DNA from: Lachnospiraceae bacterium
GTDB lineage: Bacteria; Bacillota; Clostridia; Lachnospirales; Lachnospiraceae
DNA: 49,803 bases
NCBI GenBank assembly: GCA_024403435.1
Contig: JAKSRV010000004.1
Span: forward strand, 1-49,803
Reading direction: 5' to 3'
Each line of letters begins with the position of its first letter. Position 1 is the stretch's first letter. Under the pieces are notes generated by a model, which was not told the origin of the DNA, made no database searches, and saw only the letters and a program-made list of their open reading frames with translations. The position numbers and the translations under genes are program-made. Of this stretch, positions 19,146-27,606 are shown in pieces.

Positions 19146-19694
19146 TTAATTCCTCATAAGGGTAAGTATCATCTTGGCGGTTTCCACCAAACTGTTACCA
19201 CTGTCCATGCTGTTTTTCTGTATATAGCGGTGCGCCTCATCCTCTGTCATATGATTTCGCACCATCAGCACCTCTTTTGCTTCAGCAATCAATTGAGTAT
19301 CTTTTTCATTTCTGACCTTAGGTGCCAGGCGCGCTCTTCTTCTCCTGCGCTCAAGCTCTTCCGCCATCATGTTGACCGTGCTCATAAAATCGTTCAACTT
19401 AAGCGGCATCGCAAGACACACTATATCATTTCCATAGCATTCACTGATAAATTTCTGTGAAGCCAATATTAGCATTTCAAAACCATCCGGAATGTTCTGC
19501 TTCAGCTCACTGTATACCATGTCCTGAAGCTTATAACCGCATATAACTATGCCGTTCTCATAATCCTCAGCCTGACTGATAGCCTGTGCACCCGTATTAC
19601 ATACATACAAGGATCGATAACCGTTGCGGGCAAGTATGTTTTTTATTCCGGTGCATTCTTCCGGTTTTGGCAATGCAACAATTATATTAACCAC
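19146..19694 (-). CDS. ANTAR-domain antitermination regulator with pseudo-receiver
   Basis: 182 residues, GTG start behind AAGGAGGTG. The C-terminal part (about 120-180) has the ANTAR pattern (AKEVLMVRNHMTEDEAHRYI, then SMDSGNSLVETAKMIL), which binds paired RNA hairpins to prevent termination. The N-terminal half has receiver-like spacing but lacks the acidic pair and the phosphorylatable Asp (VICGYKL where a D is expected), so phosphorylation is unlikely. An Arg-rich linker (ERRRRRARL) precedes ANTAR. It directly follows glnA; in some clostridia such a protein (GlnR) antiterminates glnA, so nitrogen control is the likely role. Confidence 0.88.
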   Translation of the reverse strand: MVNIIVALPKPEECTGIKNILARNGYRSLYVCNTGAQAISQAEDYENGIVICGYKLQDMVYSELKQNIPDGFEMLILASQKFISECYGNDIVCLAMPLKLNDFMSTVNMMAEELERRRRRARLAPKVRNEKDTQLIAEAKEVLMVRNHMTEDEAHRYIQKNSMDSGNSLVETAKMILTLMRN

Positions 19695-19764
19695 CTGCCC
19701 ACCTCCTTTGCAGTAAAATAAAATGTCTGTCGGGCGTTAATCAATACGCTTGTCAAGTGATCAA

Positions 19765-21099
19765 TTAATAGCGGTTAAGGTATTCTTTGAGTTCCCACTC
19801 CGAAACCTTTGTATTATAATCGTTCCATTCTTTTTCTTTCACAAGAACATATTTCTCGAAAGCGGCATCTCCGAGGGCTTTTCTGATAAACTCATCCTTT
19901 TTGAATTCATCCAAAGCTTCAATAAGTGTTCCGGGAAGCTTCTTGATTCCCAACGTTGCTCTCTCCGCATCTGTCATCGCGTTGATGTCGGCATCAACAG
20001 CCTTGGGCGGCTCAATCTTATTCTGTATACCGTCAAGTCCTGCTGCCAGGCAAAGGGCCAATGTAAGATAAGGATTTGCCGATGAGTCCGGGCTTCTGAG
20101 CTCGATTCTTGTAGATTTGCCTGTCATCTTTGAAGGCACTCTTATCATCTGATTTCTGTTCTTTGAGCTCCATGCCACATATACGGGCGCTTCATATCCG
20201 GGAATCAGTCTCTTGTATGAATTAACCAACGGATTGGTAACGGGAGCCATTCCGGGAAGATGCTTCATCAGACCTCCGATAAACCAATATGCTTCCTTTG
20301 AAAGACCATTTTCGTCATCGGGATCACTGAATATATTTACACCATTCTTACGAAGCGACATATTAATGTGCATACCCGAACCGTTTACATCATTGCGGGG
20401 CTTGGGCATAAATGTTGCATGCAGACCATGTCTCTTGGCAAGAGTACGAACAGCAAGCTTAAATGTAATGATACTGTCAGCCACATCGAGTGCCTCACCG
20501 TACGCAAGATCAATCTCGTGCTGTGCAGGGGCAGCCTCATGATGTGAAGCTTCTATTTCAAAGCCCATATCCTCAAGGTTCATTACAATATCACGGCGGG
20601 CATTTTCACCTTCATCAAGAGGACCAACGTCAAAATAACCTGCCTGTTCATGAGTAATTACCGTAGGATTGGTATTCTCGTCTGTTTCAAAAAGGAAGAA
20701 CTCACACTCGGGTCCAACCTCAAAGGTATATCCAAGCTCGGCCGCACTCTCAAGAGTTCTTCTGAGTATATATCTGGGGCCAACCTCTGAAGGCTTTCCT
20801 TCGGGAAGATGTACCTCGCACAGAAGTCTTGCCACCTTACCCTGCTGTGGTCTCCAGGGAAAAATCTCGAATGTAGAAAAATCCGGAACAAGCACTCTCT
20901 CGGAATCTGTCACTCTGCGCACACCGTCGATTGCAGATATGTCAAAAAGGCATCCGTTATCAAGCACCTTCTCCAACTGATTTGCTGTGATTGCCACATT
21001 CTTTAATACGCCGAGAAGATTGGTAAACTGGAGTCTGATAAACTCAACATCTTCTTCGCGAACCAGATTAAGTACGTCCTCTTTTGTGTAATTATTCAT
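19765..21099 (-). CDS. glnA: Glutamine synthetase type I
   Basis: Makes glutamine from glutamate, ammonia and ATP. 444 residues, GSI-alpha length. FIRLQFTNLLGVLKN N-terminus, the metal/ATP site segments EFFLFE and HHEAAPAQHEIDL, NGSGMHINMS and the NPYLTLA region are all there; the adenylylation loop of GSI-beta is absent, as usual in Firmicutes. Start set at 21099 (GAGGT 9 nt upstream, family-like MNNYTKEDV); the frame is open to 21129 without a ribosome site. No separate promoter or ANTAR-type double hairpin was found in the 51 nt after hslO. Confidence 0.96.
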   Translation of the reverse strand: MNNYTKEDVLNLVREEDVEFIRLQFTNLLGVLKNVAITANQLEKVLDNGCLFDISAIDGVRRVTDSERVLVPDFSTFEIFPWRPQQGKVARLLCEVHLPEGKPSEVGPRYILRRTLESAAELGYTFEVGPECEFFLFETDENTNPTVITHEQAGYFDVGPLDEGENARRDIVMNLEDMGFEIEASHHEAAPAQHEIDLAYGEALDVADSIITFKLAVRTLAKRHGLHATFMPKPRNDVNGSGMHINMSLRKNGVNIFSDPDDENGLSKEAYWFIGGLMKHLPGMAPVTNPLVNSYKRLIPGYEAPVYVAWSSKNRNQMIRVPSKMTGKSTRIELRSPDSSANPYLTLALCLAAGLDGIQNKIEPPKAVDADINAMTDAERATLGIKKLPGTLIEALDEFKKDEFIRKALGDAAFEKYVLVKEKEWNDYNTKVSEWELKEYLNRY

Positions 21100-21150
21100 T
21101 TTCTGTACCTCGTTTTCGGCCTTCGCCATTAATGTTAAAAAGATTAGTAG

Positions 21151-22029
21151 TTAGTTGCTCTTGGTGAGCAGGTCAGAAAGTTCATTTATTGTAAATTCAT
21201 ATTTTGAGTTGCAGAACTGACAACCGACCTCAACAGATTTTCCTTCATCTATCATTGACTGAAGTTCCTTCCTTCCAAGGCTGATCATTACCTTTTCCAG
21301 CCGTTCTCTGCTACAGGTGCATTTGTACGCACAAGGTCTTGTTCCCGTAAACTCAACATCAAATCCGTCAAGCACTCTCTTGAGCATATCCTCTGGTGTA
21401 TCTCCTCCGTCGAGCATTGTCGTTACCGAAGGAATAGCCTTCAGATTTTCCTCAAGCTTTGATATCACCTCATCACTTGCAAAAGGAAGCAGCTGAATGA
21501 TAAATCCTCCCGCCTGTCTTACGGTGTTGTCCTTATTCATCAAAACACCGAGTCCCACAGACGAAGGTACCTGTTCAGATACCGCAAAATAATATGTAAA
21601 ATCCTCAGCAATCTCTCCTGTCTGAAGATCGATTTCTCCAACATAGGGTTCCTTCAAGCCCATATCCTTGATTACCCTCATAGTTCCGGGACCTACCGCT
21701 CCGGAAACATCAAGCTTTCCGTTGGGCTTTGCGGGAATAATAACATCCGGTACCTCTGCGTATCCCCTTACATTTGAAGATGAATCGGTTGCTACCGTAA
21801 TTCCTCCCACAGGTCCTGCACTCTTAATCTGGATAGAAATAACATCCTTTTCTCCCTTGAGCATGCTTCCCATCATTGTTGCCGCAGTAAGCATTCTTCC
21901 CAAAGCAGCCGTGATTACGGGACTGGTGTTATGTATTTCCCTTGCGTGCTCCACGAGATTTCTTGTGGTACATGCAAATACTCTTATCTGTTCATTAGCG
22001 GCCATTCCGCTTACAATATAATCTTCCAT
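21151..22029 (-). CDS. hslO: Hsp33 redox-regulated chaperonin
   Basis: Holdase chaperone activated by oxidation. 292 residues; N-terminal substrate-binding domain followed by a zinc switch with C237, C239, C270 and C273 (KCTC and CQFC), all present. ATG at 22029 after GAGG. Preceded by an 88-nt spacer with a 12-bp repeat; followed by glnA. Confidence 0.95.
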   Translation of the reverse strand: MEDYIVSGMAANEQIRVFACTTRNLVEHAREIHNTSPVITAALGRMLTAATMMGSMLKGEKDVISIQIKSAGPVGGITVATDSSSNVRGYAEVPDVIIPAKPNGKLDVSGAVGPGTMRVIKDMGLKEPYVGEIDLQTGEIAEDFTYYFAVSEQVPSSVGLGVLMNKDNTVRQAGGFIIQLLPFASDEVISKLEENLKAIPSVTTMLDGGDTPEDMLKRVLDGFDVEFTGTRPCAYKCTCSRERLEKVMISLGRKELQSMIDEGKSVEVGCQFCNSKYEFTINELSDLLTKSN

Positions 22030-22089
22030 GTATGCCTCAAATATAATTTATCTCCCGAATAAAATCATTATTCTTGAAGTATAAACATT

Positions 22090-22125
22090 TTGTTTACTTA
22101 ATTGTTTACTTAATTGTTTACTTAA
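22090..22125 (-). repeat. Three perfect copies of a 12-bp tandem repeat over a stop codon
   Basis: Plus-strand unit TTGTTTACTTAA, three times in a row. The first unit met by the ribosome overlaps the end of the methyltransferase gene. Since 12 is a multiple of 3, each copy carries the same reading (I-K-stop-T), so the frame meets three in-frame TAA codons in series. A copy-number change would not alter the protein. Confidence 0.9.
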
Positions 22126-22942
22126 TGCAGCGAGCGATTACAAAAATTCTCTCGCTCTCATCATCAGCCTCATTTTCGGTATCGGAATCAATCATTTTGA
22201 CTATGTCAAATCCTGCCGATACCAGCATCTCTTCCATCTGCTTCTTATCGTAACCCTTCTGGAAATGAGTCTCGGAAAACTTTCTGAACAAGCCTTCCTC
22301 TTCTTCAACAAAAATAGTCAAATCATACTCATTGATTTTCTCTTCAGGGTCGTAGAAATTCTCCCAGATAAAGCTGCAGTCATCACGATTCTCAGCAATC
22401 GTCGTATCCCCGATGACCTCTCTGTATTTATAATCAGTATTAAAATCAAATATAAACAAGCCGTTCGGATAAAGGTAATTATGAATCAATCCGAGCGTAA
22501 GTCTGACATCTTCCTCATCGGTAAGATAATTAATCGAATCGCATACACTGATAACCGTACCCACCGTAGAATAGAGTTCCAATTCTCTCATATCCTGATT
22601 GAGATACAGTATCTCAGAACCCGATTCTGCCTTCTTATCCATAGCTTTTTCCAGCATAGATTCCGACATATCGATGCCAATCATGTCATAACCTTCAGCA
22701 TAGAGCATCTCGGTCAAAGTACCCGTTCCGCATCCAAGATCCACAACAAGATTTCTCTCGGATTCAAGCAGTTCTTCCTCAGTGATATTTCCATCCTCGA
22801 AAAAATCCTCCGCACTCTTAACCGGCTTACTGATTCCATACTCATTCATAGCTTCGACAATACGATTCTTCCAAAGCTCATAGGGTGTCTCGTCCATCAG
22901 TTCGTCATAAACCTGTGCAAAATCAGTATAGCTTTCTGACAT
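22118..22942 (-). CDS. SAM-dependent class I methyltransferase
   Basis: 274 residues. Rossmann methyltransferase with motif I VVDLGCGTGTLTEML (about 66-80), an acidic motif II (GIDMSESMLEKA) and the NQDMRELEL segment; an acidic C-terminal beta region (YDLTIFVEEEEGLFRKFSE) matches the YqeM/CapM-like small-molecule group. An acidic insertion sits before motif I (about 42-64). Substrate unknown. Neighbours (membrane exporter-like gene, hslO) do not indicate a pathway. Confidence 0.8.
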   Translation of the reverse strand: MSESYTDFAQVYDELMDETPYELWKNRIVEAMNEYGISKPVKSAEDFFEDGNITEEELLESERNLVVDLGCGTGTLTEMLYAEGYDMIGIDMSESMLEKAMDKKAESGSEILYLNQDMRELELYSTVGTVISVCDSINYLTDEEDVRLTLGLIHNYLYPNGLFIFDFNTDYKYREVIGDTTIAENRDDCSFIWENFYDPEEKINEYDLTIFVEEEEGLFRKFSETHFQKGYDKKQMEEMLVSAGFDIVKMIDSDTENEADDESERIFVIARCIK

Positions 22943-22976
22943 AACTTCATTCCTCTTACCGGATACTCATCCGTAA

Positions 22977-23717
22977 TTAAATAAACATTCCCAGCAAACC
23001 GTATGACAGTATTGATACGATTATTGTAGCAATAACAATGCCTACCAATTCAGCCGCTATAGCCTTCTTGAAATCAATCTCCAAAAGTGCCGCAATGAGT
23101 GAACCCATCCACGCACCTGTTCCGGGAATCGGAATACCTACGAACAATACCAGTCCGAGGAATTCTCCCTTTGAAAGAGCTGAGCTCTTTTTCATTGCTC
23201 TGGCCTCAAGTTTCTCAATAAGCTTGTGGAAAAGCTTGGTCTTGCCCATCCACTTAAATATCTTCTTGATAAAAAGAAGAATAAACGGAATGGGAATAAT
23301 ATTTCCGAGTACACAGATAGGAATCGCCACTCTGATATCAAAATTCAAAAACTTTGCCACGAACAGTCCTGCTCTGAGCTCCAAAATAGGCATCATTGAA
23401 ACCAAAAGAACAATTGCCCAATCAGGAATATATTTACCGAGAGAATCGGCAAACTTTGCTGCGATTTTTTCGGTAAAACCAAGCTTCTCTTCCTCTTCAA
23501 CAGCCTTATCGTCAGCAGCCTCTGAGACTGTCACCTCGGTATCATCTGCAGAACCGGTAGTTGTAATAGTTGCATCCTCCGAAGCCTCCGCAACTGAGGT
23601 TATAAAATAATCGTTTACATCTTCATTACCTGCAGCATGTACACTGACAGGACTTGTCGATACCAAAATTGACAAGCATAATACTGCTACCAATATCTTA
23701 CCAATACTGTTTTTCAT
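22977..23717 (-). CDS. Small multidrug export family membrane protein with secreted N-terminal domain
   Basis: 246 residues. The C-terminal 150 residues match the small multi-drug export family (PF06695-like): VSMMPILELRAGL, VLGNIIPIPFILLFI, FVGIPIPGTGAWMGSLIAAL and a final helix. Odd: the N-terminus has a signal peptide (LVAVLCLSILVSTSPVSVHA, cleavage about residue 29) and then about 60 Thr/Ser/Glu/Asp-rich residues, which would place an acidic tail outside the cell before the first membrane helix. Transport activity of the family is weakly supported. 12 nt after hisC. Confidence 0.8.
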   Translation of the reverse strand: MKNSIGKILVAVLCLSILVSTSPVSVHAAGNEDVNDYFITSVAEASEDATITTTGSADDTEVTVSEAADDKAVEEEEKLGFTEKIAAKFADSLGKYIPDWAIVLLVSMMPILELRAGLFVAKFLNFDIRVAIPICVLGNIIPIPFILLFIKKIFKWMGKTKLFHKLIEKLEARAMKKSSALSKGEFLGLVLFVGIPIPGTGAWMGSLIAALLEIDFKKAIAAELVGIVIATIIVSILSYGLLGMFI

Positions 23718-23729
23718 TACTGACGCTCC

Positions 23730-24782
23730 TTAACCGAGATATGCTTCCAATGCAGCTATCAGCAACTGCATCTGTGAATCTGTGCCTATGGTAATACGGA
23801 GCGAATTATTGATTCTGTCCTTATTCCAATATCTGACATAGATATTCTGCTGTCTCAGATAATTGAAGATATCTGCAGCAGGGACACTCTTGTGACTTGC
23901 AAAAATAAAGTTTGCCTTTGAATCGGGGAATGTGAATCCCAATCTTGTAAGCTCCTTCTTGGTCCACTCTCTGGTTGCGATTATCTTACCGGTGATTTCT
24001 TTGAAATATGCATCATCCTGTACTGCCGCAGCGCCGAGTGCCTGTGAAGGTCTGTTCATTGTATATGAGTTAAATGAGAACTTAACATCATTCAGGTACT
24101 TAATCAGCTTCTCGTTTCCGATACAGAAACCGATTCTGAGACCTGCCATTGCTCTTGATTTAGAGAATGTCTGAATTACCAAAAGATTGTCATACTTCTC
24201 CAAAAGAGGAAGTGCACTCTTTCCTCCAAAATCAATATATGCCTCATCAACCATTACAACCACATCGGGATTAGCCTTGATGATTTCTTCAACATACTCA
24301 AGATCCATATAAAGGCCTGTAGGAGCGTTGGGATTGGGGAAAATCACGCCACCGTTCTCCTGCTTGAAGCCTTCTACATCTATACTCCAATCATCCTTAA
24401 GAGCCACTGTCTTGTAAGGAATGTGATAAAGATCCGCCCATACGTCATAGAATGAATAGGTTACATCGGGGAACAGTATCGGCTTCTCATTATTAAAGAA
24501 AGTCAGGAAAGCCATGCTGATTACATCATCGGAACCTACACCTACAAATACCTGCTCCTTCTTCACTCCGTAATACTCCGCAAGCGCGGTTACAATAGGA
24601 GTGGTATCGGGATCGGGATAAAGTCTGAATGCATCGGTATCAAGATTCTCGGCAAGCTTTGCAACCGCAGGTGCCGGAGGATAAGGGCATTCGTTTGTAT
24701 TTAACTTAATAACATCCTTCTGCTTGGGCTGTTCGCCTGCAACATAAGGAACTACTTTTCTAACACTATCTTCCCAGGACAT
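23730..24782 (-). CDS. hisC: Histidinol-phosphate aminotransferase
   Basis: PLP enzyme of histidine synthesis (imidazole acetol phosphate to histidinol phosphate). 350 residues with LNTNECPYPPAP near the N-terminus, the FPNPNAPTG motif, VDEAYIDF and the PLP lysine in QTFSKSRAMAGLRIGF. It is a lone his gene here; related enzymes also act on aromatic amino acids, so specificity is by family match only. Confidence 0.9.
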   Translation of the reverse strand: MSWEDSVRKVVPYVAGEQPKQKDVIKLNTNECPYPPAPAVAKLAENLDTDAFRLYPDPDTTPIVTALAEYYGVKKEQVFVGVGSDDVISMAFLTFFNNEKPILFPDVTYSFYDVWADLYHIPYKTVALKDDWSIDVEGFKQENGGVIFPNPNAPTGLYMDLEYVEEIIKANPDVVVMVDEAYIDFGGKSALPLLEKYDNLLVIQTFSKSRAMAGLRIGFCIGNEKLIKYLNDVKFSFNSYTMNRPSQALGAAAVQDDAYFKEITGKIIATREWTKKELTRLGFTFPDSKANFIFASHKSVPAADIFNYLRQQNIYVRYWNKDRINNSLRITIGTDSQMQLLIAALEAYLG

Positions 24783-24815
24783 TTTATTACCTCTGTTTCT
24801 ATAAACTTACATTAA

Positions 24816-25826
24816 TCAATCATTTGTATATTTAGCCAGTTCATTGCAGTAATGCGCTTCCAGTTCGGCATTTCCGCACTGCCTGTAGACAGCCGTCAAA
24901 TGTCGAAGCGGATCTGCATTTCCTGCTGTCGCCTTCAATATGGGAGTGGTCTCATAAGCAGCGTTATAATACCAAATCGCAGCCTCTTCCCAATCTCCGA
25001 GAGCTTCGTAATGAAGTCCCATCTCCATGCATATTTCCGAGCAACCTTCTCCGGCCACCAATTTAACCGCATACTTGAAAAAACAATTTATATCATTCTC
25101 GGCGCGGGCCGAATGGACTAAAATCAAACTCAATATCTGATGAAGCTCCGGTGACACATCGCCCGCTACCTTTTTCTCAAAATGTCGGCGTGCTTTTATA
25201 AAATCATCATCGGTTCCGGCAAGATACAGTTCTCTGGCATACATTTCCCACAGTCTGTCTGATAAATCACCGTCACGCTCGATAGCTCTCTCAAAGACCA
25301 TAAAATCACGACCGCTGTGATTAGTCTCAGGCATATGCGTAATCACTATATCGCTGTCAAACACTACGGGATCCAATCGAACCTGCTCATGTACCGGCTC
25401 AATCCACACAAACTCTCTCAGCCTTTTGAAAAGCTTCGGTCTGTATTCCTCATCGAAATTGTAAACCGTACCGTAACTCAACTGATTACCGTACTTCATC
25501 TGTACAATCTCGATCTCGGGAAGAATATTATCCTTCAGCTGCTTGAAGAGTATTCTGTTCTTATCATCAAGCACCTCATCCGCATCTGCAGAATAGATAT
25601 AATCCATAGTTGCATGTGTGAAAGCAAAATTACGTGCGGCACTGAAATCATTTACCCAAACAAAATCATAAATCTTGTCAGTGTAGCGACTTGCAATCTC
25701 TTTGGTCTTGTCAGTCGAACCGGTATCCACAATTATCAATTCCTCGTACAATCCGGCAAGGCTGTCCAAACATCTCGCAAGTACTCTCTCTTCATTTTTT
25801 ACAATCATGCATACCGATATTGTCAT
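24816..25826 (-). CDS. Family 2 glycosyltransferase with TPR-like C-terminus
   Basis: 336 residues. N-terminal GT-A domain: ISVCMIVKNEERVLARCL, IVDTGSTDKTKEIA, the DFSAARNFAF segment and the metal-binding SADADEVL (DxD). C-terminal part (about 190-336) is helical with TPR-like repeats (ALGDWEEAAIWYYNAAY). This class (SunS/WaaE-like) glycosylates surface polymers or peptides; the acceptor is unknown. ATG at 25826 (GAGG upstream) is preferred over the longer open frame. First gene after a strong promoter. Confidence 0.85.
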   Translation of the reverse strand: MTISVCMIVKNEERVLARCLDSLAGLYEELIIVDTGSTDKTKEIASRYTDKIYDFVWVNDFSAARNFAFTHATMDYIYSADADEVLDDKNRILFKQLKDNILPEIEIVQMKYGNQLSYGTVYNFDEEYRPKLFKRLREFVWIEPVHEQVRLDPVVFDSDIVITHMPETNHSGRDFMVFERAIERDGDLSDRLWEMYARELYLAGTDDDFIKARRHFEKKVAGDVSPELHQILSLILVHSARAENDINCFFKYAVKLVAGEGCSEICMEMGLHYEALGDWEEAAIWYYNAAYETTPILKATAGNADPLRHLTAVYRQCGNAELEAHYCNELAKYTND

Positions 25827-25887
25827 TTCAATCCTCGATGTAACACTCAAATATTGCAAAAAGATATACTATCCCATAATCTGTGTA

Positions 25888-25916
25888 ATTATACCAAAAA
25901 TTCATGCGTTTATCAA
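25888..25916 (-). promoter_or_regulatory. Promoter of the glycosyltransferase-to-dusB run
   Basis: Minus strand -35 TTGATA (25911-25916), 17-bp spacer, perfect -10 TATAAT (25888-25893). Predicted start near 25880, about 55 nt before the glycosyltransferase. No comparable promoter was seen in the short gaps downstream as far as dusB. Confidence 0.75.
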
Positions 25917-25982
25917 GAAAAGTGTACAAAACAGCTTGTCGCTTATTATCTTTAATATTTTCGCATTTTATATCAAAAAACA

Positions 25983-26011
25983 TTGTAGTCATGCTCACTA
26001 TCTGATAAAAT
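25983..26011 (+). promoter_or_regulatory. Promoter of the 53-residue protein gene
   Basis: Plus strand -35 TTGTAG (25983-25988), 17-bp spacer ending in TGA, -10 TAAAAT (26006-26011), so an extended -10. It is divergent from the promoter at 25888-25916. Confidence 0.6.
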
Positions 26012-26050
26012 AAAACTTGCTTTAATCTACAGAAAAATGTGGGGTATACC

Positions 26051-26212
26051 ATGAATACAGCAATTTTATTGGCAGAAGAATCAAGTTCACAGGCACAGTC
26101 ACTTTTCTTCCTTTTGGGAGGCGCTCTTTTACTCATCATCATCGTAGTAATCGTAGCAGTAGTGGCAGCAGTTACTTCAGCTGTAGCTGCAGAGACAGAT
26201 ACCGAAGACTAA
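26051..26212 (+). CDS. Small single-pass membrane protein, 53 residues
   Basis: ATG at 26051 to TAA at 26212. Polar N-terminus (LLAEESSSQAQS), one hydrophobic helix of about 28 residues (SLFFLLGGALLLIIIVVIVA followed by VVAAVTSAV), and an acidic tail ETDTED. Supported by its own promoter 40 nt upstream and a strong terminator 80 nt downstream; ribosome site is weak (GTGGGG). Composition is uniform with a real small membrane protein, but I recognise no family. Too short for most gene callers. Confidence 0.65.
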   Translation: MNTAILLAEESSSQAQSLFFLLGGALLLIIIVVIVAVVAAVTSAVAAETDTED

Positions 26213-26293
26213 TCATAATTTCTGCAATCGACATGTGAACACTTTGAATATTGTTTACAGCACCGATTCACAAAACCACATATGATAACAAAC

Positions 26294-26333
26294 AAGGACC
26301 TCAGACTCAAATCAGATTGAGTCCAAGGTCCTT
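26294..26333. terminator. Bidirectional intrinsic terminator
   Basis: Stem of 8 bp (26294-26301 with 26326-26333, AAGGACCT/AGGTCCTT), a 2x2 internal loop, then 7 bp (26304-26310 with 26317-26323) and a 6-nt loop. Followed on plus by TTTTCTTATT. Lies between the convergent 53-residue gene and the serine hydrolase gene, so it probably serves both. Confidence 0.85.
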
Positions 26334-26413
26334 TTCTTATTCACGCGTCTGCCATTTACTTTACATCTGCTTTTGTTTTTGCAAACGTTATATGTTTTGC
26401 AACCGCAATACGC

Positions 26414-27589
26414 TTAATCTATATTCGCATAAGTAACCGCTCTCAGTTTTCTTACCACAGGTGTGGTTCCCGCTCCGCGTCTTTGAATAAAATACAGCAG
26501 TACCAGATTATTTACCGGATCGATAGCCACATAATTACCTGTCCATCCGTCCCATCCAAACTCTCCGAGAGGCACCTGACTACCTGACTTGGTCTGATCT
26601 ATATGCACTCTCATGAGGCATCCGTATCCATATCCGAGATTGGTATCCCAATCCAGTGAGTATGCCTGCTCTACAGTCAAATGATTTGTAGCCATGAACT
26701 TGACGCTATGTGCACCGAGAATTCTTCTTCCCTTATAGATACCGCCGTTAGCCAGCATCATTGCAAAATGCGCATAATCGTCAATAGTGGTTACAAGTCC
26801 GCATCCGCCGGCCTCATACCCAACATCCTCATGATAATACTCCATCAGATGCGAGCTGTCACACGCAACGAGTTTGCATTCTTCAAGCGGATCGTAGCTC
26901 ATTGCAAATCTGTCTGCTTTTTCCGCAGGCACATAGAAACCTGTATCGGGCATCTGAAGCGGATCAAAGATTTCTCTCTTCAGGAATTCACCGTATCTCA
27001 TTCCTGTAGCCACCTCAAGAGCTGCTGCCAGAATATCCGCAGACAATCCGTACATCCATCTCTCACCGGGCTCGAATGCTATAGGATTGGAAGCTATTCT
27101 TTTTACCACTTCACGGGTAGACAACCTCTCACCCTTTGCCAGTCCGTCGAGCATCTCATCAAAAATCACCTGCATGCGACGTCCTACTTCACTGCAGCCT
27201 TCCCAGTCCTCGCCGTAAGGGATTCCTGAAGTCATCGTGAGCAGATTCATAATGGTAATCCGCTTCTGCGCAGGCTTAAGAGATCCGTCTGCCTGAAGCA
27301 CCTGCATATTAGAAAATTCCGGAAGATACTTACTTACGGGATCAAGCACATCTATTAATCCTCTCTCCTGCGCAATCATTACAGCCACAGCAGTCACGGG
27401 TTTAGTCATGGAAAACAGTCTGATTATGGTATCCCTTTTCATGGGAACACCTTTTTCAGCATCGGCATATCCAAAATTATTGTAGTAAATCTCCTCACCG
27501 TCCTTAAGCACCAGCGCAGAGTTACCCTTTACAAAACCTCTCTCCACTTCGTTACGTAGGAGTCCGTTCATTGTCTCATAATAATTCAT
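26414..27589 (-). CDS. Serine hydrolase of the beta-lactamase class C/esterase family
   Basis: 391 residues, no signal peptide, so probably cytosolic. Active-site SxxK is S60-M-T-K63 (LFSMTKPVTAVAVM); a Tyr in RWMYGLSADIL corresponds to the YxN position; the KTG-like motif is degraded to GWTGN. Such proteins are usually esterases or D-aminopeptidases rather than resistance enzymes. ATG at 27589 follows AAGGG; a GTG at 27610 overlapping the potD stop (GTGA) is the alternative. Last gene of the pot operon, an unusual partner for polyamine uptake. Confidence 0.85.
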   Translation of the reverse strand: MNYYETMNGLLRNEVERGFVKGNSALVLKDGEEIYYNNFGYADAEKGVPMKRDTIIRLFSMTKPVTAVAVMIAQERGLIDVLDPVSKYLPEFSNMQVLQADGSLKPAQKRITIMNLLTMTSGIPYGEDWEGCSEVGRRMQVIFDEMLDGLAKGERLSTREVVKRIASNPIAFEPGERWMYGLSADILAAALEVATGMRYGEFLKREIFDPLQMPDTGFYVPAEKADRFAMSYDPLEECKLVACDSSHLMEYYHEDVGYEAGGCGLVTTIDDYAHFAMMLANGGIYKGRRILGAHSVKFMATNHLTVEQAYSLDWDTNLGYGYGCLMRVHIDQTKSGSQVPLGEFGWDGWTGNYVAIDPVNNLVLLYFIQRRGAGTTPVVRKLRAVTYANID

Positions 27590-27606
27590 ACCAAATACCC
27601 TTATAA

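Noticed and set aside
21100-21150. ANTAR target (two hairpins with AxxGxx loops) before glnA
   Set aside because: The 51-nt gap has no such pair of stems and no terminator.
22090-22125. Short repeat as a possible CRISPR array
   Set aside because: Units are directly contiguous 12-mers without spacers; no cas genes in the window.
22265-22939. A 224-codon plus-strand open frame opposite the methyltransferase
   Set aside because: Antisense shadow; the minus frame has clear methyltransferase motifs and a proper start.
25828-26142. A minus-strand open frame of about 100 codons over the promoter region
   Set aside because: It crosses two divergent promoters and the 53-residue gene, has biased low-quality sequence and no ribosome site.
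26414-27589. Antibiotic resistance beta-lactamase
   Set aside because: No signal peptide and the third active-site motif is not K/HTG; family members like this are usually esterases.
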